Shown here piece after piece: positions 33,575 through 42,584 of a stretch of DNA of 64,000 nt (position 1 is its first letter; every line of letters begins with the position of its first letter). The position numbers were made by a program, and so were the translations under genes. This stretch comes from Formosa undariae (GTDB taxonomy: Bacteria; Bacteroidota; Bacteroidia; Flavobacteriales; Flavobacteriaceae), in assembly GCF_042427615.1 (NCBI RefSeq), contig NZ_JBHMEZ010000032.1, positions 186,001 through 250,000 on the forward strand, given 5' to 3'. The notes below the pieces were generated by a model. That model saw only the letters and a program-made list of their open reading frames with translations, had not been told where the DNA came from and searched no databases.

Positions 33575-34021
33575 ATGAACTTACAAAGATTAAAAGTTGC
33601 CTTAGTGGACGACGATGAAGACGATCGCTTCCTATTTAAAGAGGCCATAGACCAGATTCATATTAAAACGGAATTGTCGTTATTCGAAAACGGACAGAAG
33701 TTTATGGATTTTCTATTGCACCCCAATTCAATTTTACCTCAAGTTGTATTTTTAGATTTAAACATGCCTGTAAAAAATGGATTAGAGTGCTTGCAAGAAA
33801 TAAGAACAACAGATCACTTGAAAGAATTGTCTGTTGCTATTTATTCTACTTCATCTTCAGATAATGATATCGACGAAACCTTCGTTAACGGTGCTAATAT
33901 TTATATTAATAAGCCTAACGATTTTTCGAAATTAAAATCGGTTATAGAAAAAGTACTTCAAATTAATTGGCAGTACAACACCTCTAACCTCAACAAAGAA
34001 AACTTTATAATGCGACTGTAA
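33575..34021 (+). CDS. single-domain response regulator
   Basis: 148 residues, a lone receiver domain. Acidic pocket LVDDDEDDRFLF, phospho-acceptor Asp61 in VFLDLNMPVKNG, Ser/Thr in IYSTSSS and the conserved Lys in YINKPNDF are all present. It belongs to the Rcp1-like group that pairs with multi-PAS kinases. With no output domain it must act through protein contacts or a phosphorelay. Followed by a terminator. Confidence 0.93.
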   Translation: MNLQRLKVALVDDDEDDRFLFKEAIDQIHIKTELSLFENGQKFMDFLLHPNSILPQVVFLDLNMPVKNGLECLQEIRTTDHLKELSVAIYSTSSSDNDIDETFVNGANIYINKPNDFSKLKSVIEKVLQINWQYNTSNLNKENFIMRL

Positions 34022-34058
34022 TTATATAATATAGAGTAGATTTTAAGCCTAAAAGAAT

Positions 34059-34092
34059 AGCCCAATTGTTAATTAATGTTAATAATTGGGCT
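34059..34092 (+). terminator. terminator after the response regulator
   Basis: AGCCCAATTGTTAA (34059-34072) pairs with TTAATAATTGGGCT (34079-34092), one G-U pair, and is followed by TTTTT. Confidence 0.85.
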
Positions 34093-34249
34093 TTTTCATG
34101 TCTTGACGACTAACATACAAAATACTGCAATATAGGTAGTTACATTGATTTTCGTAAAATTATATAACACAATCTGAAAATTCTGTAACACGTACCCTCT
34201 AGCTTTTGTCGAATTTTGGAGTATCAATTATTAAAAACTAAATCTAATT

Positions 34250-34396
34250 ATGAAACCAACTTCAAAACAAAATGCACGCGTCGGGAGGATTAGAAAAGTC
34301 TCAAATTTCAAACTTCCAAATATAAACGCCATGATAAATAGTTTAGAGAATGCCTCTACAGGAGCTAGATCTAAACACAGTACGAACCACATTTAA
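34250..34396 (+). CDS. 48-residue basic small ORF upstream of an AraC gene
   Basis: An ATG at 34250-34252 opens a frame MKPTSKQNARVGRIRKVSNF, KLPNINAMINSLENASTGAR, SKHSTNHI and stops with TAA. It is rich in Lys, Arg and Asn and has no signal peptide or transmembrane segment. It lies in the 434-bp gap between the response regulator terminator and the AraC gene, 59 bp before the latter, on the same strand. It may be a small protein or leader peptide; no family is recognised. The rest of the gap holds only the terminator. Confidence 0.5.
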   Translation: MKPTSKQNARVGRIRKVSNFKLPNINAMINSLENASTGARSKHSTNHI

Positions 34397-34455
34397 TAGT
34401 CTTCGAGTAACCAGCGAAAAAATTAAAGACCATTTTTAACTTAAAACAAAAACTC

Positions 34456-35478
34456 ATGAAAACCTTATATATAAAATCGACTTCTGCTAGTAAAATGATT
34501 AAAGATCTTCAAACTAAAATTGGAGGAACTATAACTTCACTTAATCACGAAAACGTTTTAACTGTAGATAGTGAATTAGCACAAGGTACTATAAGTGCGA
34601 TTAGTGTTAAGAAAAGTATTACATATATTTCTTTTGATATTGAGTTTAAAAAAGACATTAAGTTAGTGAATACGATTTTAAAATCGTCTCCAGTATATTT
34701 TACATACTGTTCTGAAGGACATGTAGAACATAGTTTTTCTGTAGAAGGGAAGACAAATACGTTAGATGCATTTCAGACAGCCATTTTAAGAAGTGCCGAA
34801 ACGGTAAATAATGTATATCACTTTGAAAAAGATATGACTTATAAGTTCTCTACAATTGTAGTGAGTACCGACGAGGTTTCAATTAAAAACAATGAGTTAA
34901 ACTCTAAGTTGGATGAAATTTTCAGACCAGAAGAAAACACAACTAATTTCGCCTATTTTGGATCTTACAATCTTAAGATAGCTGAAAAAATAGAACAATT
35001 GGAAGCAATAAGCCAAGAAGGTGTTGTTAGACGTTTACTAATAGAAAGTACCGTTCAAACTATTTTAGCGTTAGAAATACAACAACATACGGACGACCTT
35101 AAGCATGCAAGTAACCAATTTGGATCGTTAAATAAAGAGGAAATGGAAACGATAAAAGATCTTTCTGTTTTCATTAAAAATTACCCAGAAAAACAATACA
35201 CTTTAAAGTATTTAAGTTCTAAATCTGGTTTAACACCTTCAAAATTACAAGAAGGTTTCAAATTATTACACGATAGAACGGTAACGGATTTCATTAGAAA
35301 CGTACGTGTAGAGACTGCCGAAGATTTAATTAAAACCTCAGACTTAAACATTTCAGAAATTGTTTATACTGTTGGGTTAACAAGTAGAAGTTATTTTTCA
35401 AAAATTTTCAAAGAAAAATATAACTGTAGTCCAAAACAATATCAGGACAACCAAAATTCGTTAGCTGCAACAGCATAA
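34456..35478 (+). CDS. AraC-family transcriptional regulator with unrecognised N-terminal domain
   Basis: 340 residues. The C-terminal 100 residues are an AraC two-HTH domain: QYTLKYLSSKSGLTPSKLQE, then VETAEDLIKTSDLNISEIVY, TVGLTSRSYFSKIFKEKYNC and SPKQYQ. The N-terminal 230 residues (for example TISAISVKKSITYISFDIEF, YFTYCSEGHVEHSF) do not look like a classical cupin but match the general form of AraC proteins common in Flavobacteriaceae. It may share a transcript with the small ORF upstream. Target unknown. Confidence 0.9.
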   Translation: MKTLYIKSTSASKMIKDLQTKIGGTITSLNHENVLTVDSELAQGTISAISVKKSITYISFDIEFKKDIKLVNTILKSSPVYFTYCSEGHVEHSFSVEGKTNTLDAFQTAILRSAETVNNVYHFEKDMTYKFSTIVVSTDEVSIKNNELNSKLDEIFRPEENTTNFAYFGSYNLKIAEKIEQLEAISQEGVVRRLLIESTVQTILALEIQQHTDDLKHASNQFGSLNKEEMETIKDLSVFIKNYPEKQYTLKYLSSKSGLTPSKLQEGFKLLHDRTVTDFIRNVRVETAEDLIKTSDLNISEIVYTVGLTSRSYFSKIFKEKYNCSPKQYQDNQNSLAATA

Positions 35479-35491
35479 CTTATATATAAAG

Positions 35492-35525
35492 AAATCGCCC
35501 ATATAATTAATTATGTGGGCGATTT
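35492..35525 (+). terminator. terminator after the AraC gene
   Basis: AAATCGCCCATATAA pairs with TTATGTGGGCGATTT around a short loop, followed by TTTT-like sequence; 14 bp past the AraC stop. Confidence 0.85.
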
Positions 35526-35566
35526 TACGTTTTAGAGTGTCTTTTACAAACAGACATTAGCAAACA

Positions 35567-35603
35567 AAAAAGCGGTTATCTTATATTAAGATAACCGCTT
35601 TTT
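35567..35603 (-). terminator. terminator after rho
   Basis: A perfect 17-bp stem (35567-35583 with 35587-35603; core AGCGGTTATCTTA) with a 3-base loop. The U-run on the minus strand follows the rho stop by about 26 bp. Confidence 0.88.
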
Positions 35604-35628
35604 ATATAAAAATCTTTAAGTGTTATTT

Positions 35629-37374
35629 CTAACTATTCATAGAAATTAAAAACTCTTCATTGTTTCTTGTCTTCCTAAATCTATCATTGATAAATTCCAT
35701 GGCTTCAACAGGGTTCATATCTGCTAAATATTTACGCATAATCCACATACGTTGTATTGTTGTTTCATCTAATAAGATATCGTCACGACGCGTACTTGAT
35801 GAAATTAAATCGATAGCAGGGAAAATTCTACGGTTAGCAATACGTCTGTCTAATTGCAGTTCCATGTTACCTGTTCCTTTAAATTCTTCGAATATAACTT
35901 CGTCCATTTTAGAACCTGTATCTGTAAGTGCCGTAGCAATTATAGATAAAGAACCTCCATTTTCAATATTACGAGCAGCACCAAAGAAACGTTTTGGTTT
36001 GTGTAATGCATTCGCATCTACACCACCACTTAATATTTTACCAGATGCAGGTTGCACCGTGTTATAAGCACGTGCTAAACGAGTAATCGAGTCTAACAAA
36101 ATTACCACATCGTGACCACATTCTACCAAACGTTTTGCTTTCTCTAAAACAATGTTAGCAATCTTTACGTGTTCGTGTGCCTCTTTATCGAATGTAGATG
36201 CTACAACCTCACCACGTACGTTACGTTGCATATCTGTAACCTCTTCCGGACGTTCGTCGATTAATAAAATAATCTGATATACTTCAGGGTGATTCGCAGC
36301 AATGGCATTTGCGATGTCTTTTAACAACATCGTTTTACCTGTTTTAGGTTGCGAAACAATCATACCACGTTGTCCTTTACCAATTGGGCAAAATAAATCC
36401 ATGATACGCGTAGAAATCGTACTTTGCTTTTCTGCTAAAATAAATTTCTCTTGTGGGAATAATGGTGTTAAGTGTTCGAAAGATACACGGTCTCTAACTA
36501 CATTAGGATTCTGACCGTTAATTTTACTCACTTTAATTAAAGGGAAATATTTTTCGCCTTCTTTTGGAGGTCTTACTTGACCAAGAACAGTATCTCCTGT
36601 TTTTAATCCGAATAAACGGATTTGAGACTGTGATACATAAATATCATCTGGAGATGATAAATAGTTATAATCAGATGATCTTAAAAAACCGTAACCATCT
36701 TGCATAATATCTAAAACACCTTCACTTTCAATAATTGCATCGAACTCATATTCTGGTTCTCTGTAACGGTTTCTAGTGTCTTTGTTTCCATTATTAGTAG
36801 GATGCTGATTTCCGTTAGACTTATTGTTTTGTCTAGGATTTGGACCATCTTTCTTTTGATTGGGATTTTCTCTTTTTGGACGATTAGGCTGATTTTCCTT
36901 TTTAGGAGCATTTGGTGCTTTTGGACCTTTATCTTCTTTACTTGGAGTCGCAGAATTGTCGTCTTTTGCTTGAGGTGCTTTTGCTGCTACTGGCCTTGGA
37001 TTAGGTTTTCTAACAGGTTGCCTTTTAACCGGTGCTGGTTTTGGAGCTTCCTCTATAACTTCTTTTACCTCGGAAACAACTGCTTCTTCAGTTTTTGGTT
37101 CTGTATTTGTATTTGGTTTTACCGCCTTTGAAGGAACACGCTTTTTTACACGTTCACGCTTAGTTTTTGAAGCATCTTCTTCTTGAGGTGCTACGGTTTC
37201 TGTTGCAACGGTCTTGACTTCTATAACAGCCTTAGGGTTAGTTGCCTGGTGATCTAGTACTTGATATACTAAATCGAGTTTTTTAAGAGTCCGAAACTTA
37301 GGAATATTTAATTTTTTCGCTATTTCCTGCAACTCAGGAAGTTTCATTTCTTTTAATTGAGAGATTTCAAACAT
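35629..37374 (-). CDS. rho: transcription termination factor Rho with long N-terminal insertion
   Basis: 581 residues. An N-terminal Rho-N helix motif (ELQEIAKKLNIPKFRTLKKL, DLVYQVLDHQ) is separated from the RNA-binding cold-shock-like domain (from about 210: GVLDIMQDGYGFLRSSDYNY) by about 150 residues of Lys/Pro/Asn/Gln-rich low complexity, as usual in Bacteroidota. The ATPase core has QPKTGKTMLLKDIA (Walker A), VVILLDSITRLARAYN (Walker B, Q-loop region) and the R-loop/arginine segment FFGAARNIENGGSL. It is the hexameric RNA helicase that ends transcription. Single gene. Confidence 0.97.
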   Translation of the reverse strand: MFEISQLKEMKLPELQEIAKKLNIPKFRTLKKLDLVYQVLDHQATNPKAVIEVKTVATETVAPQEEDASKTKRERVKKRVPSKAVKPNTNTEPKTEEAVVSEVKEVIEEAPKPAPVKRQPVRKPNPRPVAAKAPQAKDDNSATPSKEDKGPKAPNAPKKENQPNRPKRENPNQKKDGPNPRQNNKSNGNQHPTNNGNKDTRNRYREPEYEFDAIIESEGVLDIMQDGYGFLRSSDYNYLSSPDDIYVSQSQIRLFGLKTGDTVLGQVRPPKEGEKYFPLIKVSKINGQNPNVVRDRVSFEHLTPLFPQEKFILAEKQSTISTRIMDLFCPIGKGQRGMIVSQPKTGKTMLLKDIANAIAANHPEVYQIILLIDERPEEVTDMQRNVRGEVVASTFDKEAHEHVKIANIVLEKAKRLVECGHDVVILLDSITRLARAYNTVQPASGKILSGGVDANALHKPKRFFGAARNIENGGSLSIIATALTDTGSKMDEVIFEEFKGTGNMELQLDRRIANRRIFPAIDLISSSTRRDDILLDETTIQRMWIMRKYLADMNPVEAMEFINDRFRKTRNNEEFLISMNS

Positions 37375-37415
37375 TGATGTTCAATTGAATATTTGATTAG
37401 AATTTAAATATTGAA

Positions 37416-37450
37416 TTATTCTGAAGAAAATTTGATCTTATTCTGAAGAA
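37416..37450 (-). repeat. 13-bp direct repeat in the rho leader
   Basis: TTATTCTGAAGAA occurs at 37416-37428 and again at 37438-37450, a 22-bp (two helical turns) distance, 42-76 bp upstream of the rho ATG. It could be a regulator site or an RNA element in autoregulation. Confidence 0.5.
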
Positions 37451-37573
37451 TTAACAATCTAAAACAAAGAGTGTTGTACATTGTTATTGCAATTATACAA
37501 CTTTTATTTTAATATTTTATACTAATATTCTCAAAGAAACTGCTATTTTTGCTGTCTAGTTTATAAAAAACGA

Positions 37574-37984
37574 ATGATACAACGTATACAAACTATTTAC
37601 CTTTTATTAGCAGCCATTGTAAGCAGTGGCCTTATATTTGTCTTTAATTTATGGACAAATACCGAAGGTGTCTTAGTGTATGCAATCGATAATTTAGTGA
37701 CTTTAGGCTTATTTTTAGGCTCTGCACTATTAGCGTTAGTATCCATATTCATGTATTCAAATAGAAAGCTTCAATTTGTATTGGGCCGTCTAAACATCAT
37801 ATTAAACTTTTTTTTACTAGGATTTTTCGTTTATCAGTCTCTAAACTTATCTGGAGAAACTAACGTTTCTGAGAAAGGTATTGGGATGTTCCTTCCTATA
37901 ATTTCTATCGTATTATTAGTGTTAGCTAATAAAGCCATTAAAAAGGATGAAGATCTTGTAAAATCTGTAGATCGATTACGTTAA
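37574..37984 (+). CDS. DUF4293-family membrane protein
   Basis: 136 residues, four predicted transmembrane helices (IYLLLAAIVSSGLIFVFNL, LVTLGLFLGSALLALVSIFM, LGRLNIILNFFLLGFFVY, FLPIISIVLLVLANKAI). The opening MIQRIQTIYL and the RLNIILN motif identify the DUF4293 family of Bacteroidota, usually divergent from rho as here. Function unknown. Confidence 0.88.
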   Translation: MIQRIQTIYLLLAAIVSSGLIFVFNLWTNTEGVLVYAIDNLVTLGLFLGSALLALVSIFMYSNRKLQFVLGRLNIILNFFLLGFFVYQSLNLSGETNVSEKGIGMFLPIISIVLLVLANKAIKKDEDLVKSVDRLR

Positions 37985-38015
37985 ACCTATTATCTTAGTA
38001 GTATTAGTGCGTGTA

Positions 38016-38045
38016 AAAAACCCGAAGGTTGTGCTTCGGGTTTTT
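38016..38045. terminator. bidirectional terminator
   Basis: AAAAACCCGAAG (38016-38027) pairs perfectly with CTTCGGGTTTTT (38034-38045); 31 bp after the DUF4293 stop and overlapping the last bases of the convergent phosphoesterase gene. Confidence 0.9.
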
Positions 38046-38535
38046 ATTTTTTAAATTCTATCACTTCCAAATCTTTTATATCTGTCCCGTCTATAGTAAA
38101 CCGCAGCATGGTGCGTACATTATGAAATCCGTGTTTCCCTATGGCTCCTGGATTCATATGTAATAACCCCAATTTTTTATCCGGCATAACTTTTAAAATA
38201 TGTGAATGTCCACAGATGAAAAGTCTAGGTGGATTGACTTTAATTTCATCTCGAATCAGGATATTATATCGGTTTGGATAGCCACCAATATGTGTAATCC
38301 AAACATCGACACCTTCGCACATAAATCGGTTGTTTTCAGGAAATACGCGTCGTACCTGCGCATCATCTATATTCCCGTACACAGCGCGTAGTGGTTTTAA
38401 TGCTTCAATGGCATCGGTAACCTTCAGGCTTCCAATATCTCCTGCATGCCAAACCTCATCGGCTTGCTTTACATATTTTAAAACATCATCGTCAATGTAA
38501 CTATGGGTATCAGAAAGGAGAAGGATTTTTATCAT
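38044..38535 (-). CDS. YfcE/MJ0936-type metallophosphoesterase
   Basis: 163 residues with the calcineurin-like metal motifs in order: LLSDTHSY, EVWHAGDIG, AVYGNIDD, WITHIGGYP and FICGHSHIL. This two-metal set defines the small bacterial phosphodiesterase family (YfcE). Natural substrate unknown. Divergent from truA with about 73 bp between. Confidence 0.93.
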   Translation of the reverse strand: MIKILLLSDTHSYIDDDVLKYVKQADEVWHAGDIGSLKVTDAIEALKPLRAVYGNIDDAQVRRVFPENNRFMCEGVDVWITHIGGYPNRYNILIRDEIKVNPPRLFICGHSHILKVMPDKKLGLLHMNPGAIGKHGFHNVRTMLRFTIDGTDIKDLEVIEFKK

Positions 38536-38608
38536 TAAGGGAATATTGTGAGTCCAAACAAGGAAAACTAATTATCTTTGTGCTTCATTAACAAAAATAC
38601 GATTATTC

Positions 38609-39352
38609 TTGAGATATTTTTTAGAACTTTCTTATAACGGAACAGCCTATCACGGTTGGCAAAACCAACCTAACGCAATCTCTGTACAAGAAGTTATTGA
38701 AAAGGCTTTGTCTGTTATTTTAAAAGAAAAAATCGCGATTATGGGAGCCGGCAGAACAGATACGGGCGTACATGCCAAACAGATGTTTGCACACTTTGAT
38801 TTTGAAGGTGAATTTAACGACATCCAATTACTTTATAAGTTGAATTCGTTTTTACCAAAAGACGTCGCTTTACATCGTGTTTTTCCTGTTAAACCGGATG
38901 CACACACTCGCTTTCATGCCGAAAGCAGAACGTATTTATATCGTATTGCACTTCAAAAAAATGTATTTAATTTTGAAGAATCCTATTGGGTTAAACCAAA
39001 ATTGAATATTGAAAACATGAGAACCGCTGCAAGTTTACTATTAGCATATAAAGACTTTCAATGCTTCTCTAAAACGAATACCGACGTAAAAACGTATAAT
39101 TGTAATATAATGGCGGTAAATTTAGAGACCGTAGAAAACGAATTACATTTTACCATTACGGCCGACCGTTTTTTAAGAAATATGGTTCGTGCCATTGTAG
39201 GCACCCTAATTAATGTAGGTTTAGGAAAACTTGAAGTAGACGATATACATCGCATTATCTCATCTAAAAACCGAAGTGAAGCGGGCTATTCGGTACCCGC
39301 TAAAGGCCTATATTTAACTCAAATTATTTACCCTGAATCGATAGTTCTATAA
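38609..39352 (+). CDS. truA: tRNA pseudouridine(38-40) synthase TruA
   Basis: 247 residues; catalytic Asp in AGRTDTGVHA, RTYLYRI, and FLRNMVRAIVGTLINVG in the C-terminal half. It makes pseudouridine in the anticodon arm. It starts with TTG (translated as Met, MRYFLELSYNGTAYHGWQNQ). The ABC transporter ATG follows its stop codon directly, so the two are probably cotranscribed. Confidence 0.96.
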   Translation: MRYFLELSYNGTAYHGWQNQPNAISVQEVIEKALSVILKEKIAIMGAGRTDTGVHAKQMFAHFDFEGEFNDIQLLYKLNSFLPKDVALHRVFPVKPDAHTRFHAESRTYLYRIALQKNVFNFEESYWVKPKLNIENMRTAASLLLAYKDFQCFSKTNTDVKTYNCNIMAVNLETVENELHFTITADRFLRNMVRAIVGTLINVGLGKLEVDDIHRIISSKNRSEAGYSVPAKGLYLTQIIYPESIVL

Positions 39353-41119
39353 ATGGATAACAATAAAAAAAATAGCGTAAACCTTAGTTTATTTAAACGT
39401 TTACTAGAATATATAAAACCGTACAATAAAGTATTTACCGCAGTGTTTATCTCTGTTGTTTTATTGGCTATTTTCGGAGCTATAAGACCCTATATATTAC
39501 AACAGGCAATAGATAATAATATAGCAACAAAAACACTCGAAGGCTTTCTACCTTATATCTTAATCATGGTAGCGCTATTGGTTTTCGAAGTTATTTTTCA
39601 GCTCGTTTTTATTTATTATTCAGGTTGGTTAGGTCAAAGTGTCGTTAAAGATATTCGTGTAAAATTGTTTAATCATATGCTTCGTTTTAAAATGAAGTAT
39701 TACGACAACTCCTCTGTTGGCGTACTTATTACACGTTCTGTTACCGATATGGAACGCATAGCAGATATTTTTGGAGAAGGTTTATTTATGATTTTTAGAG
39801 ATGCTTTAACCATGGTTGTTGTGGCTGGTGTTATGGTTTTTATAAATTGGAAACTAAGTATAATTGTCTTTTTAATGCTTCCATTAGTTTTATATGCGAC
39901 ACGGGTTTTTCAGAAATATATGAAGAAAGCCTTTGAAGAAGTACGCACAGAAATATCTAACTTAAATTCGTTTGTTCAGGAACGGGTTACAGGAATGAAA
40001 ATCCTGCAACTATTTACAAGAGAAGACACTGAATTCAATCACTTTACAGAAATTAACGAACGTCATAAAAATGGTTGGTTAAAAACGGTTTGGTACAACT
40101 CCATCTTCTTTCCTATCGCAGAATTATCAGGTTCTATAACCATTGGTTTGGTGGCTTGGTACGGCGGATTAGATGCTGTAATGAGAAACTCATCGTCTTT
40201 AGGAGATTTAACAGCTTTCGTTATGATGATTCCTATGTTATTTAGACCATTACGACAAATAGCAGACAAGTTTAACACCTTCCAAATGGGAATGGTTGCT
40301 GCTACACGTGTGTTTAAAGTTATCGATACTAAATCGCAAATAGACGACATTGGAACAGACATCGCAGATCAATTTAAAGGGGATATCTCTTTCAAAAATG
40401 TGCGTTTTAGTTACATTGAAAATGAAGTTGTTTTAAAAGACATTTCTTTCGAAGTAAAAGCAGGGCAAACTGTTGCTATTGTTGGAGCCACTGGCGCAGG
40501 AAAATCGACTATTATTAATTTACTGAATCGGTTTTACGAAATTGACAAAGGTGTAATTTCAATCGACTCTAAAGACATTAAAGCATTTACTTTAAAATCT
40601 TTACGTTCGCAAATTGCGGTCGTACTTCAAGATGTTTTCTTATTTGCAGATACCATTTTAAATAACATTACATTAAATAATCCTAACATAACTAAAGCGG
40701 AAGTTATTCAGGCCGCTAAAGATATTGGAGTGCACGAGTTTATTGCAAGCTTACCAAATAGTTACGATTACAATGTAAAGGAACGCGGTGTTATGCTCTC
40801 TTCTGGGCAACGCCAATTAATTTCGTTTTTACGTGCTTATGTGACTAATCCGAGTATTTTAATATTAGATGAAGCCACCTCTTCTGTAGATTCGTATTCG
40901 GAACAGCTCATTCAAACAGCTACTGATAAAATCACAAAAGGAAGAACATCCATAGTTATCGCACACCGTTTAGCAACCATTATTAAGGCCGATAAAATTA
41001 TTGTTATGGATTCGGGTGAAATTGTAGAACAAGGTACACACTCAGAACTTCTTAGAAATGAAAACGGGTATTACAAAAACCTATATGAAGTACAATTTAT
41101 GAAAGAACGATCTGCTTAA
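39353..41119 (+). CDS. ABC exporter, fused membrane and ATPase domains (MsbA/MdlB-like)
   Basis: 588 residues. Six transmembrane helices in the first 310 residues, then an ATPase with Walker A GATGAGKST, Q-loop VLQDVFLF, signature LSSGQRQL, Walker B ILILDEATSS and His-switch IAHRL. It forms a homo- or heterodimer exporter of lipid or drug type. It starts on the base after truA. Its stop codon TAA overlaps that of the convergent dacA gene within a palindromic TTAA. Confidence 0.94.
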   Translation: MDNNKKNSVNLSLFKRLLEYIKPYNKVFTAVFISVVLLAIFGAIRPYILQQAIDNNIATKTLEGFLPYILIMVALLVFEVIFQLVFIYYSGWLGQSVVKDIRVKLFNHMLRFKMKYYDNSSVGVLITRSVTDMERIADIFGEGLFMIFRDALTMVVVAGVMVFINWKLSIIVFLMLPLVLYATRVFQKYMKKAFEEVRTEISNLNSFVQERVTGMKILQLFTREDTEFNHFTEINERHKNGWLKTVWYNSIFFPIAELSGSITIGLVAWYGGLDAVMRNSSSLGDLTAFVMMIPMLFRPLRQIADKFNTFQMGMVAATRVFKVIDTKSQIDDIGTDIADQFKGDISFKNVRFSYIENEVVLKDISFEVKAGQTVAIVGATGAGKSTIINLLNRFYEIDKGVISIDSKDIKAFTLKSLRSQIAVVLQDVFLFADTILNNITLNNPNITKAEVIQAAKDIGVHEFIASLPNSYDYNVKERGVMLSSGQRQLISFLRAYVTNPSILILDEATSSVDSYSEQLIQTATDKITKGRTSIVIAHRLATIIKADKIIVMDSGEIVEQGTHSELLRNENGYYKNLYEVQFMKERSA

Positions 41120-41901
41120 ACCAGATCGTTTTTAATTAATGTTTTAAGTTCTTCTGTAGATTCAAACATAATAAATTCACCATTTTTAAAATAAGAAATT
41201 TGCCCTGTTTCTTCACTAACAACAAGGGCTAAGGCATCGGTTTTTTCACAAACACCAACGGCTGCTCTGTGTCTTAAACCAAAACGCTGTGGTAAATTTT
41301 TCTCGTTATTAACAGGTAAAATTACACGTGTTGCTTTTACAATGTTATTCGCAATAATTATAGCTCCATCATGCAACGGACTATTCTTAAAGAAGATACT
41401 TTCTATAATAGGTTGTGTTACTGTAATATTCATTTCATCTCCTGTCTGCGCCAGGAAATCGAGATTATTATTACGTTCAAAAACAATTAAAGCTCCTGTA
41501 TTTGTAGATGCCATTTTTGTACATGCAGATATAATTTCGTCCACATTTGTGCCATCGTTGCTTTCCGTTTTTAAAAATTTAAGTTGTTTTAATAACTGAC
41601 TACTTTTACTAAAATTAGTAGATCCAATCATTAATAAAAACTTACGCAATTCCTGCTGAAACACTACAATTAAAGCAAACATCCCAACGCTAATAAAGCC
41701 ACCTAGAATATTACTTAACAACTGCATATGTAAAGCTTCCGTAATTTTCCAAATAATATAAATAATTACAATACCTATAAAGATATTTATCGCTACTGTC
41801 CCTTTTACTAATTTGTAGACGTAGTAAAGCAGGAATGCGACTAAAAAGACATCAATGATGTCTATTAATGTAAATTTTAAAAGATCACTAAAGATTTCCA
41901 A
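41116..41901 (-). CDS. dacA: diadenylate cyclase (CdaA/DacA type)
   Basis: 261 residues. Three N-terminal transmembrane helices precede the DisA_N cyclase domain with the motifs SPLHDGAIIIANN and LPQRFGLRHRAAVG and VVSEETGQIS. The enzyme makes c-di-AMP from two ATP at the inner membrane. It follows folP and a lipoprotein gene on the same strand; folP-dacA linkage is common in Bacteroidota. No CdaR or GlmM neighbour is seen. Confidence 0.96.
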   Translation of the reverse strand: MEIFSDLLKFTLIDIIDVFLVAFLLYYVYKLVKGTVAINIFIGIVIIYIIWKITEALHMQLLSNILGGFISVGMFALIVVFQQELRKFLLMIGSTNFSKSSQLLKQLKFLKTESNDGTNVDEIISACTKMASTNTGALIVFERNNNLDFLAQTGDEMNITVTQPIIESIFFKNSPLHDGAIIIANNIVKATRVILPVNNEKNLPQRFGLRHRAAVGVCEKTDALALVVSEETGQISYFKNGEFIMFESTEELKTLIKNDLV

Positions 41902-41938
41902 AGGGTAGCTGTTTTATGTAAATGTAACAATTTTAAGA

Positions 41939-42583
41939 CTAAAATATAAACTCGCTGGTATTGATTAACACCGATGCATTTGTAATGGTTAAAAGTAAAT
42001 CTTTTATATGCATATACGTTTGAAACGACAGTTGATTTTCGAAATTTAAAACAAAGATATGACGTTGATCTATTTTAGATTTTAATTCCTCTACCAAAGC
42101 TTCGACCGTATACTTCTTATTCTGAAAATGCGCACCATCTAAACCAAAGGTAAGTACTTCAGGTTGTTCTTTAGACGTTTTCACATAATCTTCTACTGCT
42201 TGGTCTAAATTATAATTCACGTTTGTAAATTCAATAAAACGCAAATTCTTAACTTCAGGATTAAAAGCTGTAAAATAATTTTTAACACCTTCTTTTTTGT
42301 GAGATGCATTTCTCTTTTTTTCCTGTAACTCTAAGATAACGGGAATCGCTTGTTGCAACGTTAACCGCTTATCTACATTTACTAACCAATTTGTGGTACT
42401 AATTAAGTTTTGCTTATTTAATTCTACACTGTCTTTTTCTCTCGTATTATAAAATACATATGCTGGAGAAACATCTAAAACTTGTGTTATTTCAGAATGT
42501 TGAATTTCTGCAAGTTGCAATTCTTTATCCATTGCGCAGGACAAACAAAAAAAGCAAATTAATACTGTATAAATCTGTTTCAT
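41939..42583 (-). CDS. hypothetical lipoprotein between folP and dacA
   Basis: 214 residues. The signal MKQIYTVLICFFCLSC ends in a lipobox (Cys16, followed by AMDK). No known domain is recognised. Segments such as LVNVDKRLTLQQAIPVILEL and VLTFGLDGAHFQNKKYTVEA, KIDQRHIFVLNFENQLSFQT suggest an alpha/beta fold; a thioredoxin- or BtuF-like shape is possible but unproven. It begins one base after the folP stop and ends 37 bp before dacA, so it belongs to that operon. Confidence 0.75.
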   Translation of the reverse strand: MKQIYTVLICFFCLSCAMDKELQLAEIQHSEITQVLDVSPAYVFYNTREKDSVELNKQNLISTTNWLVNVDKRLTLQQAIPVILELQEKKRNASHKKEGVKNYFTAFNPEVKNLRFIEFTNVNYNLDQAVEDYVKTSKEQPEVLTFGLDGAHFQNKKYTVEALVEELKSKIDQRHIFVLNFENQLSFQTYMHIKDLLLTITNASVLINTSEFIF

Positions 42584-42584
42584 A

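Noticed and set aside
36802..37131. 109-codon ORF opposite the rho N-terminal region
   Set aside because: It is the antisense of the low-complexity Lys/Pro/Asn-rich insertion of Rho, giving a Phe/Ile/Trp-rich translation typical of a shadow.
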